Source of the DNA: Pseudomonas_T sp032052615
GTDB lineage: Bacteria > Pseudomonadota > Gammaproteobacteria > Pseudomonadales > Pseudomonadaceae
Direction of reading: 5' to 3'
Length of the DNA: 64,000 bases
Assembly: GCA_032052615.1 (NCBI GenBank)
Contig: DAMBWF010000008.1
Span: 62,001-126,000 of the forward strand
Positions 41,414 through 50,980 of the stretch are shown piece by piece. The position numbers were made by a program, and so were the translations under genes. Within the stretch, counting starts at the first letter, position 1. Every line of letters starts with the position of its first letter. The notes under the pieces are model-generated. The model ran no database searches. It worked only from the letters and a program-made list of their open reading frames with translations, and had not been told where the DNA came from.

Positions 41414-41530
41414 GGGGCGGGGAAAGTCGTCTGCCGAAAAGGGCGCGCAGCATATCACGAGGCGCCACCACGATCCGTCGAGGGGGCGGGCGGTCGCCGA
41501 GAACGGCTTTTCCCGACTCGACGAACCCCC

Positions 41531-41536
41531 TATAAT
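41531..41536 (+). promoter_or_regulatory. -10 hexamer TATAAT before miaB
   Basis: A perfect TATAAT 34 bp before the ATG of miaB. The -35 region (TTTTCC near 41508-41513) is poor. Confidence 0.5.
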
Positions 41537-41570
41537 CCCCGGTCATTTTTTAACCAGCCCCGGCGCGTCC

Positions 41571-42911
41571 ATGTCCAAGAAGCTCTACATCGAAACCCAC
41601 GGCTGCCAGATGAACGAGTACGACTCGTCGCGCATGGTCGACCTGCTCGGCGAGCACCAGGCGCTGGAAGTCACGGAAGACCCGGCGCAAGCCGACGTGA
41701 TCCTGCTCAACACTTGCTCGATTCGCGAAAAAGCCCAGGAAAAGGTGTTTTCCCAGCTAGGCCGCTGGCGTGAGCTCAAGCAGCAGAACCCTGACCTGGT
41801 GATCGGCGTCGGCGGGTGCGTGGCCAGCCAGGAAGGCGCCGCGATCCGCGACCGGGCGCCCTACGTGGACGTGGTGTTCGGTCCCCAGACCCTGCACCGT
41901 CTGCCGGAAATGATCGACGCCGCGCGCACCACCCGCGCGCCCCAGGTGGATATTTCCTTCCCCGAGATCGAAAAGTTCGACCGCCTGCCAGAGCCCCGGG
42001 TCGAGGGCCCCAGCGCCTTCGTCTCGGTGATGGAAGGCTGCAGCAAGTACTGCAGCTTCTGCGTGGTGCCCTATACCCGGGGCGAGGAGGTCAGCCGCCC
42101 GTTCGACGATGTATTGGCCGAGGTCATCCACCTGGCCGAGCACGGCGTGCGCGAGGTGACCCTGCTGGGGCAGAACGTCAACGGCTACCGGGGCGAGACC
42201 CCCGACGGGCGCATTGCCGACTTCGCCGAGCTGATCCGGGTGGTGGCTGCGGTGGACGGCATCGACCGTATCCGTTACACCACCTCGCACCCCCTGGAGT
42301 TCTCCGACGCGCTGATCCAGGCCCACGCCGAGGTCCCCGAGCTGGTGAAGTTCGTCCACTTGCCGGTGCAGGCCGGCTCGGACCGCATCCTCGCGGCGAT
42401 GAAGCGCAACCACACCGCGCTGGAATACAAGTCGCGCATCCGCAGGCTGAAGGCGGCGGTGCCGGACATCTGCATCAGTTCGGACTTCATCGTCGGCTTC
42501 CCCGGCGAGACCGAGAAGGACTTCGAGCAGACCCTGAAACTGGTGGAGGACGTCGGCTTCGACTTCTCCTACTCCTTCGTCTATAGCGCCCGCCCCGGCA
42601 CGCCGGCGGCGGAGTTGCCCGACGACCTGCCCGAGGCGGCGAAGAAGCAGCGCCTGCAAGTTCTCCAGGCGCGCCTCAACCAGCAGGGATTCGAGATCAG
42701 CCGGCGCATGGTCGGCAGCACCCAGCGCATCCTGGTCAGCGACTTCTCCCGGAAGGACCCGGGCATGCTTCAGGGTCGCACCGAAAACAACCGCATCGTC
42801 AACTTCCGCAGCACCAATCCCCGGCTGATCGGTCAATTCGTGGAAGTACGCATCGACGAGGCGCTGCCTCATTCGCTACGCGGTTCGCTGGTCGAGGCTA
42901 CCGTTCACTGA
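41571..42911 (+). CDS. miaB: tRNA-2-methylthio-N6-dimethylallyladenosine synthase
   Basis: 446 residues. Radical-SAM methylthiotransferase modifying A37 of tRNAs reading UNN codons. Three N-terminal cluster cysteines are visible: C12 in ETHGCQMNEYDS, the one in LLNTCSIREKA, and that in GVGGCVASQEG. The radical-SAM C-x3-C-x2-C motif is EGCSKYCSFCVVPYTRG. A TRAM domain ends the protein (from about residue 375; ILVSDFSRKDPGMLQGRTENNRIVNF). It precedes the phoL-ybeY-corC-lnt cluster by 82 bp. Confidence 0.97.
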   Translation: MSKKLYIETHGCQMNEYDSSRMVDLLGEHQALEVTEDPAQADVILLNTCSIREKAQEKVFSQLGRWRELKQQNPDLVIGVGGCVASQEGAAIRDRAPYVDVVFGPQTLHRLPEMIDAARTTRAPQVDISFPEIEKFDRLPEPRVEGPSAFVSVMEGCSKYCSFCVVPYTRGEEVSRPFDDVLAEVIHLAEHGVREVTLLGQNVNGYRGETPDGRIADFAELIRVVAAVDGIDRIRYTTSHPLEFSDALIQAHAEVPELVKFVHLPVQAGSDRILAAMKRNHTALEYKSRIRRLKAAVPDICISSDFIVGFPGETEKDFEQTLKLVEDVGFDFSYSFVYSARPGTPAAELPDDLPEAAKKQRLQVLQARLNQQGFEISRRMVGSTQRILVSDFSRKDPGMLQGRTENNRIVNFRSTNPRLIGQFVEVRIDEALPHSLRGSLVEATVH

Positions 42912-42993
42912 CGGTCCGGCCGGCCTTCGTGGCTTGTCGCCGGCCCGGGCCGGCGGTAGCCTGTCACCCCTAGAACGGATTTTTCCTACGACA

Positions 42994-44022
42994 TTGAACG
43001 CGCCCTCCCATCCCCATCGCTTCATTCTGGAACCCTTCGAAGCACAGCGCTTCGCCAACCTCAGCGGACAACTGGACGCCCATCTGCGCCTGATCGAGCA
43101 GCGCCTGGGGATCGAGATCCGCAACCGTGGCAACCAGTTCGAGCTGATCGGCGACCCGGCCCGCGCCCAGGCGGCGGAGAACCTGCTGCGCCGCCTCTAC
43201 CGCGAGACCGAGGCCACCGAGCTGACCCCCGACATGGTGCACCTGTTCCTGCAGGAATCGGGCATGGAGGAGTTCGCCTCGCCGCAGACCGAGGTCGGTG
43301 TCAGCCTGCGCACCAAGAAGGGCATGATCCGCCCCCGGGGCGCCAACCAGCAGCGCTACGTGCGCTCGATCCTCGACCACGACATCAACTTCGGCATCGG
43401 CCCGGCGGGCACCGGCAAGACCTACCTGGCGGTAGCCTGCGCGGTGGATGCCCTGGAACGGGAACAGATCCGTCGCATCCTGCTGGTGCGCCCGGCGGTG
43501 GAGGCCGGCGAGAAGCTGGGCTTCCTCCCGGGCGACCTGTCCCAGAAGATCGACCCCTACCTGCGGCCGCTGTACGACGCCCTCTACGAAATGCTCGGCT
43601 TCGATAACGTGGCCAAGCTCATCGAGAAACAGGTGATCGAAGTGGCGCCCCTGGCCTACATGCGCGGCCGTACCCTGAACAACAGCTTCATCATCCTCGA
43701 CGAAAGCCAGAACACCACCCTCGAACAGATGAAGATGTTCCTCACCCGCATCGGCTTCGGCTCCACGGCGGTGATCACCGGCGACATCACCCAGGTGGAC
43801 CTGCCCCGCGGCACCCGCTCGGGCCTGACCCATGTGATCGAAGTCCTCAAGGACGTGCCCGGCATCGGCTTCACCCACTTCCAGTCCAAGGATGTGGTGC
43901 GCCACCCCCTGGTGCAGCGCATCGTCGAGGCCTACGACCGTTTCGAGGCGCGGCAGAGCGCCCCCCACCCGCAGGCGAAGCCCGCCGACAACGACCCGGG
44001 TGCCCTCGCCGACGATGCTTGA
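42994..44022 (+). CDS. phoL: PhoH-like ATPase (YbeZ/PhoL)
   Basis: 342 residues from a TTG start. Upstream in-frame codons do not look like the family; the segment APSHPHRFILEPFEAQRFAN does. The N-terminal KH-like region (to about 100) is followed by the PhoH ATPase with Walker A GPAGTGKT, RPAVEAGEKLGFLPGDL, and Walker B-like FIILDESQNTT. YbeZ interacts with YbeY and is linked to rRNA processing. ybeY starts inside this gene (8-bp overlap), so translation is coupled. TTG 42994 versus TTG 42934 cannot be settled by the sequence; the former gives the usual N-terminus. Confidence 0.92.
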   Translation: MNAPSHPHRFILEPFEAQRFANLSGQLDAHLRLIEQRLGIEIRNRGNQFELIGDPARAQAAENLLRRLYRETEATELTPDMVHLFLQESGMEEFASPQTEVGVSLRTKKGMIRPRGANQQRYVRSILDHDINFGIGPAGTGKTYLAVACAVDALEREQIRRILLVRPAVEAGEKLGFLPGDLSQKIDPYLRPLYDALYEMLGFDNVAKLIEKQVIEVAPLAYMRGRTLNNSFIILDESQNTTLEQMKMFLTRIGFGSTAVITGDITQVDLPRGTRSGLTHVIEVLKDVPGIGFTHFQSKDVVRHPLVQRIVEAYDRFEARQSAPHPQAKPADNDPGALADDA

Positions 44023-44476
44023 ACTCGACTTGCAGATCGCCAGCCAGGCCGAGGGCCTGCCAGGCGAAGCGGACCTGCGCCGCTGGTGCGAACTGGCCCT
44101 GCGCGACCGCAGCGCCGATTCGGAGCTGACCATCCGCCTGGTGGACGAACCCGAGGGCCGCGAACTGAATCGCACCTGGCGGCATAAGGACTACCCGACC
44201 AACGTCCTCTCGTTCCCCGCCGACGTGCCCGACGGGCCGAACGGCGAGCCGCTGCTGGATATCCCGCTGCTGGGCGACCTGGTGATCTGTGCCCCGGTGG
44301 TGGCCCGCGAGGCCGCCGAGCAGGGCAAGCCGGCCCAGGCCCACTGGGCGCACTTGGTGATCCACGGCTGCCTGCACCTGCTGGGCTACGACCACCTCGA
44401 AGAGGAAGAGGCGGAAGAGATGGAAGACCTGGAGCGGCGCTTGCTTGCCGAACTGGGTTACCCGGACCCGTACTGA
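44015..44476 (+). CDS. ybeY: Endoribonuclease YbeY
   Basis: 153 residues. The UPF0054 metal site H-x3-H-x5-H is complete in HLVIHGCLHLLGYDH, and NVLSFPAD with LGDLVICAPVV are the other motifs. YbeY is a single-strand endoribonuclease for 16S rRNA 3' end maturation and 70S quality control. ATG 44015 overlaps phoL by 8 bp. The following corC starts 75 bp downstream. Confidence 0.96.
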   Translation: MLELDLQIASQAEGLPGEADLRRWCELALRDRSADSELTIRLVDEPEGRELNRTWRHKDYPTNVLSFPADVPDGPNGEPLLDIPLLGDLVICAPVVAREAAEQGKPAQAHWAHLVIHGCLHLLGYDHLEEEEAEEMEDLERRLLAELGYPDPY

Positions 44477-44551
44477 CCGGATGTATGACGGGCGCCCACC
44501 CGCGCCCCGCAAGAGCACGAGCCCCACGCAGACATGAACCGAGTAGTGAGC

Positions 44552-45394
44552 ATGAGCGAAGATCGATCAAGCAACGGGCAAAGGTCCTGGCTGGACAAGC
44601 TGACCCAGGCCTTTGCCCACGAGCCGAAGAGCCGGCAGGAATTATTGGAGCTGTTGCGCGAGGCGCACCAGAACAAGCTGCTGGACAGCGAGGCCCTGGC
44701 CATCGTCGAGGGAGCGATCCAGGTCGCGGACTTGCAGGTCCGCGACATCATGGTGCCGCGCTCCCAGCTGGTCAGCATCAAGGCCTGCCAGAACCCGCGG
44801 GAATTCCTCCCGGCGATCATCGAGTCCGCCCACTCCCGCTACCCGGTCGTGGGCGAGAGCATGGACGACGTGCTGGGGGTCTTGCTGGCCAAGGACCTGT
44901 TGCCGCTGCTGCTCAAGCCCTACGACGACCCCTCGTTCAACCTGCGCGACCTGTTACGCCCGGCCACCTTCGTGCCGGAGTCCAAGCGCTTGAACGTGCT
45001 GCTGCGGGAATTCCGCGCCAACCACAACCACATGGCCATCGTCATCGACGAATACGGCGGCGTCGCCGGCCTGGTGACCATCGAGGACGTGCTGGAGCAG
45101 ATCGTCGGCGACATCGAGGACGAGCACGATGTCGAGGAAGACAGTTACATCAAGGCGCTGCCCAGCGGGGACTTCATCGTCAAGGCACTGACCCCCGTGG
45201 AGACCTTCAACGCGTTCTTCGAGACCCAGTTCTCCGAGGACGAGTTCGACACCGTGGGCGGCCTGGTGATGGGGTCCTTCGGGCACTTGCCCAAGCGCAA
45301 CGAGACCACCGAGATCGGCGACTTCCGCTTCCGCGTGCTCAACGCCGACAGCCGCCGCGTGCACCTGCTGCGTCTCACGCCGCTCTCCCGCTGA
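44552..45394 (+). CDS. corC: CorC/YbeX CBS-domain protein
   Basis: 280 residues. Two CBS domains (about 65-190; DIMVPRSQLVSIKACQN, HSRYPVVGESMDDVLGVLLAKDLL, NHMAIVIDEYGGVAGLVTIEDVLEQIVGDIEDE) and a C-terminal CorC/HlyC domain (about 205-280; DFIVKALTPVETFNAFF). CorC proteins are linked to Mg/Co efflux, and YbeX in E. coli to ribosome metabolism. ATG 44552 (MSEDRSSNGQ) is favoured over ATG 44534, which adds six residues. It is in the phoL-ybeY-corC-lnt cluster. Confidence 0.92.
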   Translation: MSEDRSSNGQRSWLDKLTQAFAHEPKSRQELLELLREAHQNKLLDSEALAIVEGAIQVADLQVRDIMVPRSQLVSIKACQNPREFLPAIIESAHSRYPVVGESMDDVLGVLLAKDLLPLLLKPYDDPSFNLRDLLRPATFVPESKRLNVLLREFRANHNHMAIVIDEYGGVAGLVTIEDVLEQIVGDIEDEHDVEEDSYIKALPSGDFIVKALTPVETFNAFFETQFSEDEFDTVGGLVMGSFGHLPKRNETTEIGDFRFRVLNADSRRVHLLRLTPLSR

Positions 45395-45485
45395 CATCCA
45401 CCCGGCGCGGCCTCCGCGCCGGCGCTGGCACCCCGTCCGTCCCTGCCTGTACCCTTGCGTCGCCTTTTCCACCCGAGGATTCTCG

Positions 45486-47006
45486 ATGCGCTGGATCACC
45501 CGCCCCGGCTGGCCGGGCCACCTGATCGCCCTGTTCGCCGGCGCCCTCACGCCGCTGACCCTCGCCCCCTTCGATATCTGGCCGCTGTCGCTGCTGTCAC
45601 TGGCACTGTTCTACCTGGGCCTGCGGGAACTGACTCCGCGCGGCGCCTTGCTGCGCGGCTGGTGCTATGGCTTCGGCCTGTTCCTCGCCGGCACCAGTTG
45701 GATCTACGTCAGCATCCACGACTACGGCGACGCGCCGGTGCCCCTGGCGGCATTCCTTACCGGGGGGTTCTGCGCCGGCGTGGCGCTGTTCTTCGCCCTG
45801 CCCGCCTGGCTCTGGGCCCGCTGGCTACGGCGCTCCGAAGCGCCCCTGGCCGACGCCTTGGCCTTCGCCGCGCTGTGGTGGCTGCAAGAAGTCTTCCGTG
45901 GCTGGTTCCTCACCGGCTTTCCCTGGCTCTACGCCGGCTACAGCCAGCAACAAGGCCCCCTGGCGGGACTCGCGCCGGTGGGTGGGGTCTGGCTGGTGTC
46001 CTTCGCGCTGGCGGGCAGTGCCGCCCTGCTGGTGAACCTGCCGCGCCTGCGCGCGCGCCGCGCCTTCCTCCTCGCCGGACTGGCGCTGCTGGCCGCGCCC
46101 TGGATCGCCGGCCCGCTGCTGCGGGGGCATGCCTGGACCACGCCGGTGGGCGCGCCGGTCAGCGTCGCGGCGATCCAGGGCAATGTCGCCCAGCAGGTGA
46201 AATGGGACCCGGCCCAGTTGAACGCGCAGCTCGCCCTCTACCGCGACCTGACCCGCGACAGCCGCCGGGTCGACCTGATCGTCTGGCCGGAAACGGCGGT
46301 GCCGGTGCTCAAGGAATTCGCCGCGCCATACCTCCAGGCGATGGCCGCCCTCGCCGAGGAACGCCACGCGGCGCTGATCACCGGGGTGCCGGTACGCCAG
46401 CTCCAGGCGGACGGCGGCAAGCGCTACTACAACGGCATCACCGTGGTCGGCCAGGGCCAGGGCGACTACCTCAAGCAGAAGCTGGTGCCATTCGGCGAAT
46501 ACGTGCCGTTGCAGGACCTGCTGCGCGGACTGATCGCCTTTTTCGACCTGCCCATGTCCGACTTCGCCCGTGGCCCCGCCGACCAACCGCCCCTGGAAGC
46601 CAAGGGCCACCGGCTGGCGCCCTACATCTGCTATGAAGTGGTCTACCCCGAGTTCGCCGCCTCCCTGGCGGCGCGTAGCGACCTCTTGCTGACGGTCAGC
46701 AACGACACCTGGTTCGGCACCTCCATCGGTCCGCTGCAACACTTGCAGATGGCGCGGATGCGCGCCCTGGAAGCGGGCCGCTGGATGATCCGCGCCACCA
46801 ACAACGGCGTCACCGCACTGATCGACCCGCAGGGGCGGATCAAGGGGCAAGTGCCGCAATTCCAGCAGGCGATCCTCTACGGCGACGTGCAACCCATGGA
46901 AGGGCTGACCCCCTACCTGCGCTGGCGCTCCTGGCCGCTGGCGGTACTGTGCGGGCTGTTGCTGGTCTGGGCGCGGCTGGCCAGCCGCTTCAGCAAGCTG
47001 ATCTGA
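45486..47006 (+). CDS. lnt: Apolipoprotein N-acyltransferase
   Basis: 506 residues. Inner-membrane enzyme adding the third acyl chain to lipoproteins. Seven or so N-terminal helices (1-200; ALTPLTLAPFDIWPLSLLSL) precede the periplasmic nitrilase-like domain. The catalytic Glu-Lys-Cys triad is visible: WPETAVP, KLVPFGEYVP and YICYEVVYPE. The NDTWFGTSIGPLQHLQMARMRALE segment is also conserved, and a last transmembrane helix ends the protein. Its product acts on lipoproteins such as LptE, RlpA and SltB3 in this window. Confidence 0.97.
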   Translation: MRWITRPGWPGHLIALFAGALTPLTLAPFDIWPLSLLSLALFYLGLRELTPRGALLRGWCYGFGLFLAGTSWIYVSIHDYGDAPVPLAAFLTGGFCAGVALFFALPAWLWARWLRRSEAPLADALAFAALWWLQEVFRGWFLTGFPWLYAGYSQQQGPLAGLAPVGGVWLVSFALAGSAALLVNLPRLRARRAFLLAGLALLAAPWIAGPLLRGHAWTTPVGAPVSVAAIQGNVAQQVKWDPAQLNAQLALYRDLTRDSRRVDLIVWPETAVPVLKEFAAPYLQAMAALAEERHAALITGVPVRQLQADGGKRYYNGITVVGQGQGDYLKQKLVPFGEYVPLQDLLRGLIAFFDLPMSDFARGPADQPPLEAKGHRLAPYICYEVVYPEFAASLAARSDLLLTVSNDTWFGTSIGPLQHLQMARMRALEAGRWMIRATNNGVTALIDPQGRIKGQVPQFQQAILYGDVQPMEGLTPYLRWRSWPLAVLCGLLLVWARLASRFSKLI

Positions 47007-47012
47007 ACCGGC

Positions 47013-47771
47013 TCAGCGGTAAACCAAGGGGTAGGCCAGCAGGCCGATCGCCTCGTTGAGCAACATGCCGTTCTGCCAGACCGCGCGGCTTTCCGGCAGC
47101 CAACCGTCGAGGGGACGAGGCGTGGGCTCGGCGAGGGAGCCCACCGGCGCGGCGATCACCCGCAGGCCCTGGCGCTCGAAGCACCAACGCGCCCTCGGCA
47201 TGTGCCAGGCCTGGGTCACCAGCACCACCCGGGTCACCCCTTCGGCGGAGAGAATGCGCGCCGAATCCACGGCGTTCTCCCACGTGGTGCGGCTGTGGCC
47301 CTCCTGCCAGCGCGTCTCGACGTGGTAATCCCGGCGCAGGCTCTCGCCCATGATCGCCGCCTCGCTGGGGGGCTCGCCGTAATGCAGCCCGCCGGAGGTC
47401 AGCAGGGGCAGGCCGCTGGCCTTCGCCAGTCGCGCGGCATAGCGTAGGCGCTCATTGGCCATCAGGCCCGGCTGGGGCGTCTGCCAGGCCGAGTCCCGCT
47501 CCCGGCCGGCACCGAGCACGACGATCGCCTGGGCCTGCCCGGCGAGCCCCGGCCAGTCGGCGGGCGCCAGGGCCGGTTCCCGCTCCAGGGCACGGGCGGC
47601 ATGCTCCACCACCACCGGCAGGCTCATCGCCAGTAACCCACCGAAACCCGCCACGAAACACGCCGCCGCCAGGCGCGGCCGGCGCGCCCGCCACCACCAG
47701 GCGAGCAGCAGCAACAGCAGCAGGCAGCCCGGCGGCAGAAGCAGTTGCTTGAAGATATAACGGAGCGGCAT
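47013..47771 (-). CDS. YdcF/SanA-type DUF218 membrane protein
   Basis: 252 residues. Two N-terminal helices (about 8-25 and 35-55) precede the DUF218 domain: AQAIVVLGAGRERD, NERLRYAARLAKASGLPLLTSGG, EGHSRTTWENAVDSARIL and VVLVTQAWHMPRARWCFERQG. The position next to lnt and the family match ElyC/YdcF proteins, linked to envelope biogenesis (ElyC affects peptidoglycan assembly); function here unknown. It converges with lnt (6 bp between ends). Confidence 0.88.
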   Translation of the reverse strand: MPLRYIFKQLLLPPGCLLLLLLLAWWWRARRPRLAAACFVAGFGGLLAMSLPVVVEHAARALEREPALAPADWPGLAGQAQAIVVLGAGRERDSAWQTPQPGLMANERLRYAARLAKASGLPLLTSGGLHYGEPPSEAAIMGESLRRDYHVETRWQEGHSRTTWENAVDSARILSAEGVTRVVLVTQAWHMPRARWCFERQGLRVIAAPVGSLAEPTPRPLDGWLPESRAVWQNGMLLNEAIGLLAYPLVYR

Positions 47772-47833
47772 CCGATCCCCCTCGCAGGAGGTCGAAGCCT
47801 ACCCGTTGCGCTGGACAGCCGGCAACGATTGGC

Positions 47834-48121
47834 TCAGGATCGCGCGCCCGTCCAGCTTCGTCCGGTGGCGCGGGGCGAAGCCGTGCGGGGCCGCGCTCGG
47901 TCCGTCGCGGCATGGCAGCCGCGCAACTGGCTCAGGTCATGGTTCAGGTAGGCTCGGATCAGCCCGAGTTCGGCCAGGCTGAGCCCCTTGAGCTCCAATT
48001 CGGCCGGGTGTTCGTCCCGCAGCCGCTCCGCCGTGTCCGCCTCGTCCAGCGCGAGGGTCACGCGCCGCAACAGGCGGTCGTACAGCCCCGTTCTCGCTTC
48101 TGTCCCGCATGCATCATTCAT
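47834..48121 (-). CDS. Short YbeL/DUF1451-like protein without its zinc ribbon
   Basis: 95 residues. The N-terminal GLYDRLLRRVTLALDEAD and LSLAELGLIRAYLNHDL resemble the helical start of DUF1451 proteins such as E. coli YbeL, whose gene is next to leuS too. The C-terminal Cys-x2-Cys zinc ribbon of YbeL is missing; after about residue 65 the sequence is Arg/Ala/Ser-rich and unrelated. Only 62 bp separate it from ydcF, leaving no space for the missing domain. Probably a reduced or decayed version; a functional short form is possible. Function unknown. Confidence 0.55.
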   Translation of the reverse strand: MNDACGTEARTGLYDRLLRRVTLALDEADTAERLRDEHPAELELKGLSLAELGLIRAYLNHDLSQLRGCHAATDRARPRTASPRATGRSWTGARS

Positions 48122-48309
48122 CGCTCACCTCGGTCGGCCGGGTCTGGCCGGTTGCGCAAAGCTTAGCCCCCGTGGCGCCGCCCGGCCGCCCGGCCGCGAC
48201 CAACGGCGCGGGGCGCGGGGCGGTCCCAATCAGGGTTTCCCCTCGTGCGCGGGGAACATGTATGCTACGGCGCTTCCCCGAAAGCCCCTTCATTCCAGCG
48301 CCAGTAGCC

Positions 48310-50916
48310 ATGCACGAACAGTATCAGCCCCGCGAAATCGAAGCCGCCGCGCAATCCTTCTGGGAACGGAACCAGTCCTTCCTCGCCACCTCGAAACCTG
48401 GCCAGGAAAAGTTCTACTGCCTGTCCATGTTCCCCTACCCCAGCGGCAAGCTGCACATGGGGCACGTGCGCAACTACACCATCGGCGACGTGATCACGCG
48501 CTACCACCGCATGCAGGGCAAGAACGTGCTGCAGCCCATGGGTTGGGATGCCTTCGGCATGCCGGCGGAAAACGCCGCCATGAAGCACAACGTGGCGCCG
48601 GCCAAGTGGACCTACGAAAACATCGAGTACATGAAGGGGCAGCTCCGCAGCCTCGGCCTGGCCATCGACTGGACCCGCGAGGTCACCACCTGCAAGCCCG
48701 ACTACTACCGCTGGGAACAGTGGCTGTTCACCCGCCTGTTCGAGAAAGGCGTGATCTACCGCAAGAACGGCACCGTGAACTGGGACCCGGTGGACCAGAC
48801 CGTGCTGGCCAACGAGCAGGTCATCGACGGCCGCGGCTGGCGCTCCGGCGCGCTGATCGAAAAGCGCGAAATCCCGATGTACTACTTCAAGATCACCGCC
48901 TACGCGGATGAGCTCTTGAGCAGCCTCGACGACCTGCCCGGCTGGCCCGAGCAGGTCAAGACCATGCAGCGCAACTGGATCGGCAAGTCCCGCGGCATGG
49001 AAGTGGCCTTCCCTTACGACGTCGCCAGCATCGGCGAGGAAGGCACCCTGAAGGTCTTCACCACCCGCCCCGACACCCTCATGGGCGCCACCTACGTGGC
49101 GGTGGCCGCCGAGCACCCGCTGGCGACCCTGGCGGCGCGGCAGGACGCCTCCCTGCGAGACTTCATCGACGAGTGCAAGCGCGGCGGCGTGGCCGAGGCC
49201 GACCTCGCCACCCAGGAGAAAAAAGGCGTCGCCACTCCCTTGCGGGTTCGGCACCCGCTGACCGGCGAGCTGATGCCGGTGTGGATCGCCAACTATGTGC
49301 TGATGAACTACGGCGAAGGCGCCGTGATGGCGGTGCCGGCTCACGACGCCCGGGACTTCGAGTTCGCCGAGAAGTACGGCCTGCCGATCAAGCCGGTGGT
49401 GCGCACCAGCGCCGGGGACGCGACCCCGGCCCCGTGGCTCGACGCCTATGGCGAGCACGGCACCCTGATCAATTCCGGCGAATTCGACGGCCTGGACTTC
49501 CAGGGCGCCTTCGACGCCATCGAGACGGCCCTGCTGAAGAAGGGCCTGGGCCGTTCCCGCACCCAGTTCCGCCTGCGGGACTGGGGCATCAGCCGCCAGC
49601 GCTACTGGGGCTGCCCGATCCCGATCATCCACTGCGACGCCTGCGGCGACGTACCGGTGCCCGCCGAGCAATTGCCGGTGGTGCTGCCCGAGGACGTGGT
49701 GCCGGACGGCGCCGGCAGCCCGCTCGCGCGGATGCCGGAATTCTACGAATGCCGCTGCCCGAAATGCGGCGCGCCGGCCAAGCGCGAAACCGATACCATG
49801 GACACCTTCGTCGAGTCGTCCTGGTACTTCGCCCGCTACGCCTCGCCGTCCTTCGCCGGCGGCATGCTGGACAAGGCCGAGGCCGACTATTGGCTGCCGG
49901 TCGACCAGTACATCGGTGGCATCGAGCACGCCATCCTGCACCTGCTCTACGCCCGCTTCTTCCACAAGCTGATGCGCGACGAGGGCTTGATCGCCTCCGA
50001 CGAGCCCTTCAGCAACCTGCTGACCCAGGGCATGGTGGTGGCGGAGACCTACTACCGCCTCCAGCCCAACGGCAGCAAGGACTGGTTCAACCCGGCCGAC
50101 GTCGAGGTCGAGCGCGACGCCAAGGCCAAGGTGGTCGGCGCGCGCCTGAAGACCGACGGCCAGCCGGTGGAAATCGGCGGCATCGAGAAAATGTCCAAGT
50201 CGAAGAACAACGGCGTCGACCCCCAGGCGATGATCGACCAGTACGGCGCCGACACCTGCCGGCTGTTCATGATGTTCGCCTCGCCGCCGGACATGAGCCT
50301 GGAATGGTCCGACGCCGGCGTAGAGGGCGCCAGCCGCTTCCTGCGCCGGGTCTGGCGCCTGGCCCAGGCCCACGTGGCCGCCGGCCTGCCGGCGCGCGTC
50401 GAGCCCGCCGCGCTGGACGACACGCAGAAGCAGATTCGCCGCGCCATTCACCTGGCTATCAAGCAGGCCAGCGTCGACGTGGGCCAGCATCACAAGTTCA
50501 ACACCGCCATCGCCCAGGTGATGACCCTGATGAACGTGCTGGAGAAGGCCCCCGCCGACAGCCCGGCCGACCGCGCCCTGCTGCAGGAAGGCCTGGAGGC
50601 CGTCACCCTGCTGTTGGCGCCCATCACGCCGCACATCTGCCACGCCCTCTGGCAGGCCCTGGGCCATGCCGACGCGGTGATCGACGCCGCGTGGCCGAGC
50701 GTCGACGAGAGTGCCCTGGTGCAGGACACCCTGACTCTGGTCATCCAGGTCAACGGCAAGCTGCGCGGGCAGATCGACGTGGCCGCCGATGCCAGCCGCG
50801 AGGCGGTCGAGGCGGCCGCGCGGAGCAACGAGAACGTGCTGCGCTTCCTCGACGGCCTGACCATCCGCAAGGTCATCGTGGTACCGGGCAAGCTGGTCAA
50901 CATCGTCGCCAACTGA
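48310..50916 (+). CDS. leuS: Leucyl-tRNA synthetase
   Basis: 868 residues. Class I synthetase with HIGH-type motif PYPSGKLHMGHVRNYT and KMSKS motif EKMSKSKNNGVDP. The CP1 editing domain (about 220-420) contains TTRPDTLMGATYVAVA, with the conserved Asp in VPAHDARDFEFA. A zinc-like cysteine set is present (HCDACGD, CRCPKCGA). ATG 48310 gives the family start MHEQYQPREIEAAAQ. The frame opens upstream but is not conserved. lptE and holA follow and may be co-transcribed. Confidence 0.97.
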   Translation: MHEQYQPREIEAAAQSFWERNQSFLATSKPGQEKFYCLSMFPYPSGKLHMGHVRNYTIGDVITRYHRMQGKNVLQPMGWDAFGMPAENAAMKHNVAPAKWTYENIEYMKGQLRSLGLAIDWTREVTTCKPDYYRWEQWLFTRLFEKGVIYRKNGTVNWDPVDQTVLANEQVIDGRGWRSGALIEKREIPMYYFKITAYADELLSSLDDLPGWPEQVKTMQRNWIGKSRGMEVAFPYDVASIGEEGTLKVFTTRPDTLMGATYVAVAAEHPLATLAARQDASLRDFIDECKRGGVAEADLATQEKKGVATPLRVRHPLTGELMPVWIANYVLMNYGEGAVMAVPAHDARDFEFAEKYGLPIKPVVRTSAGDATPAPWLDAYGEHGTLINSGEFDGLDFQGAFDAIETALLKKGLGRSRTQFRLRDWGISRQRYWGCPIPIIHCDACGDVPVPAEQLPVVLPEDVVPDGAGSPLARMPEFYECRCPKCGAPAKRETDTMDTFVESSWYFARYASPSFAGGMLDKAEADYWLPVDQYIGGIEHAILHLLYARFFHKLMRDEGLIASDEPFSNLLTQGMVVAETYYRLQPNGSKDWFNPADVEVERDAKAKVVGARLKTDGQPVEIGGIEKMSKSKNNGVDPQAMIDQYGADTCRLFMMFASPPDMSLEWSDAGVEGASRFLRRVWRLAQAHVAAGLPARVEPAALDDTQKQIRRAIHLAIKQASVDVGQHHKFNTAIAQVMTLMNVLEKAPADSPADRALLQEGLEAVTLLLAPITPHICHALWQALGHADAVIDAAWPSVDESALVQDTLTLVIQVNGKLRGQIDVAADASREAVEAAARSNENVLRFLDGLTIRKVIVVPGKLVNIVAN

Positions 50917-50980
50917 CATACCGGCCGCCCGCCGGCGGCCTCGGTCGCCGTCCGAGGGGACGGCCCAAGGGGATATGAAC

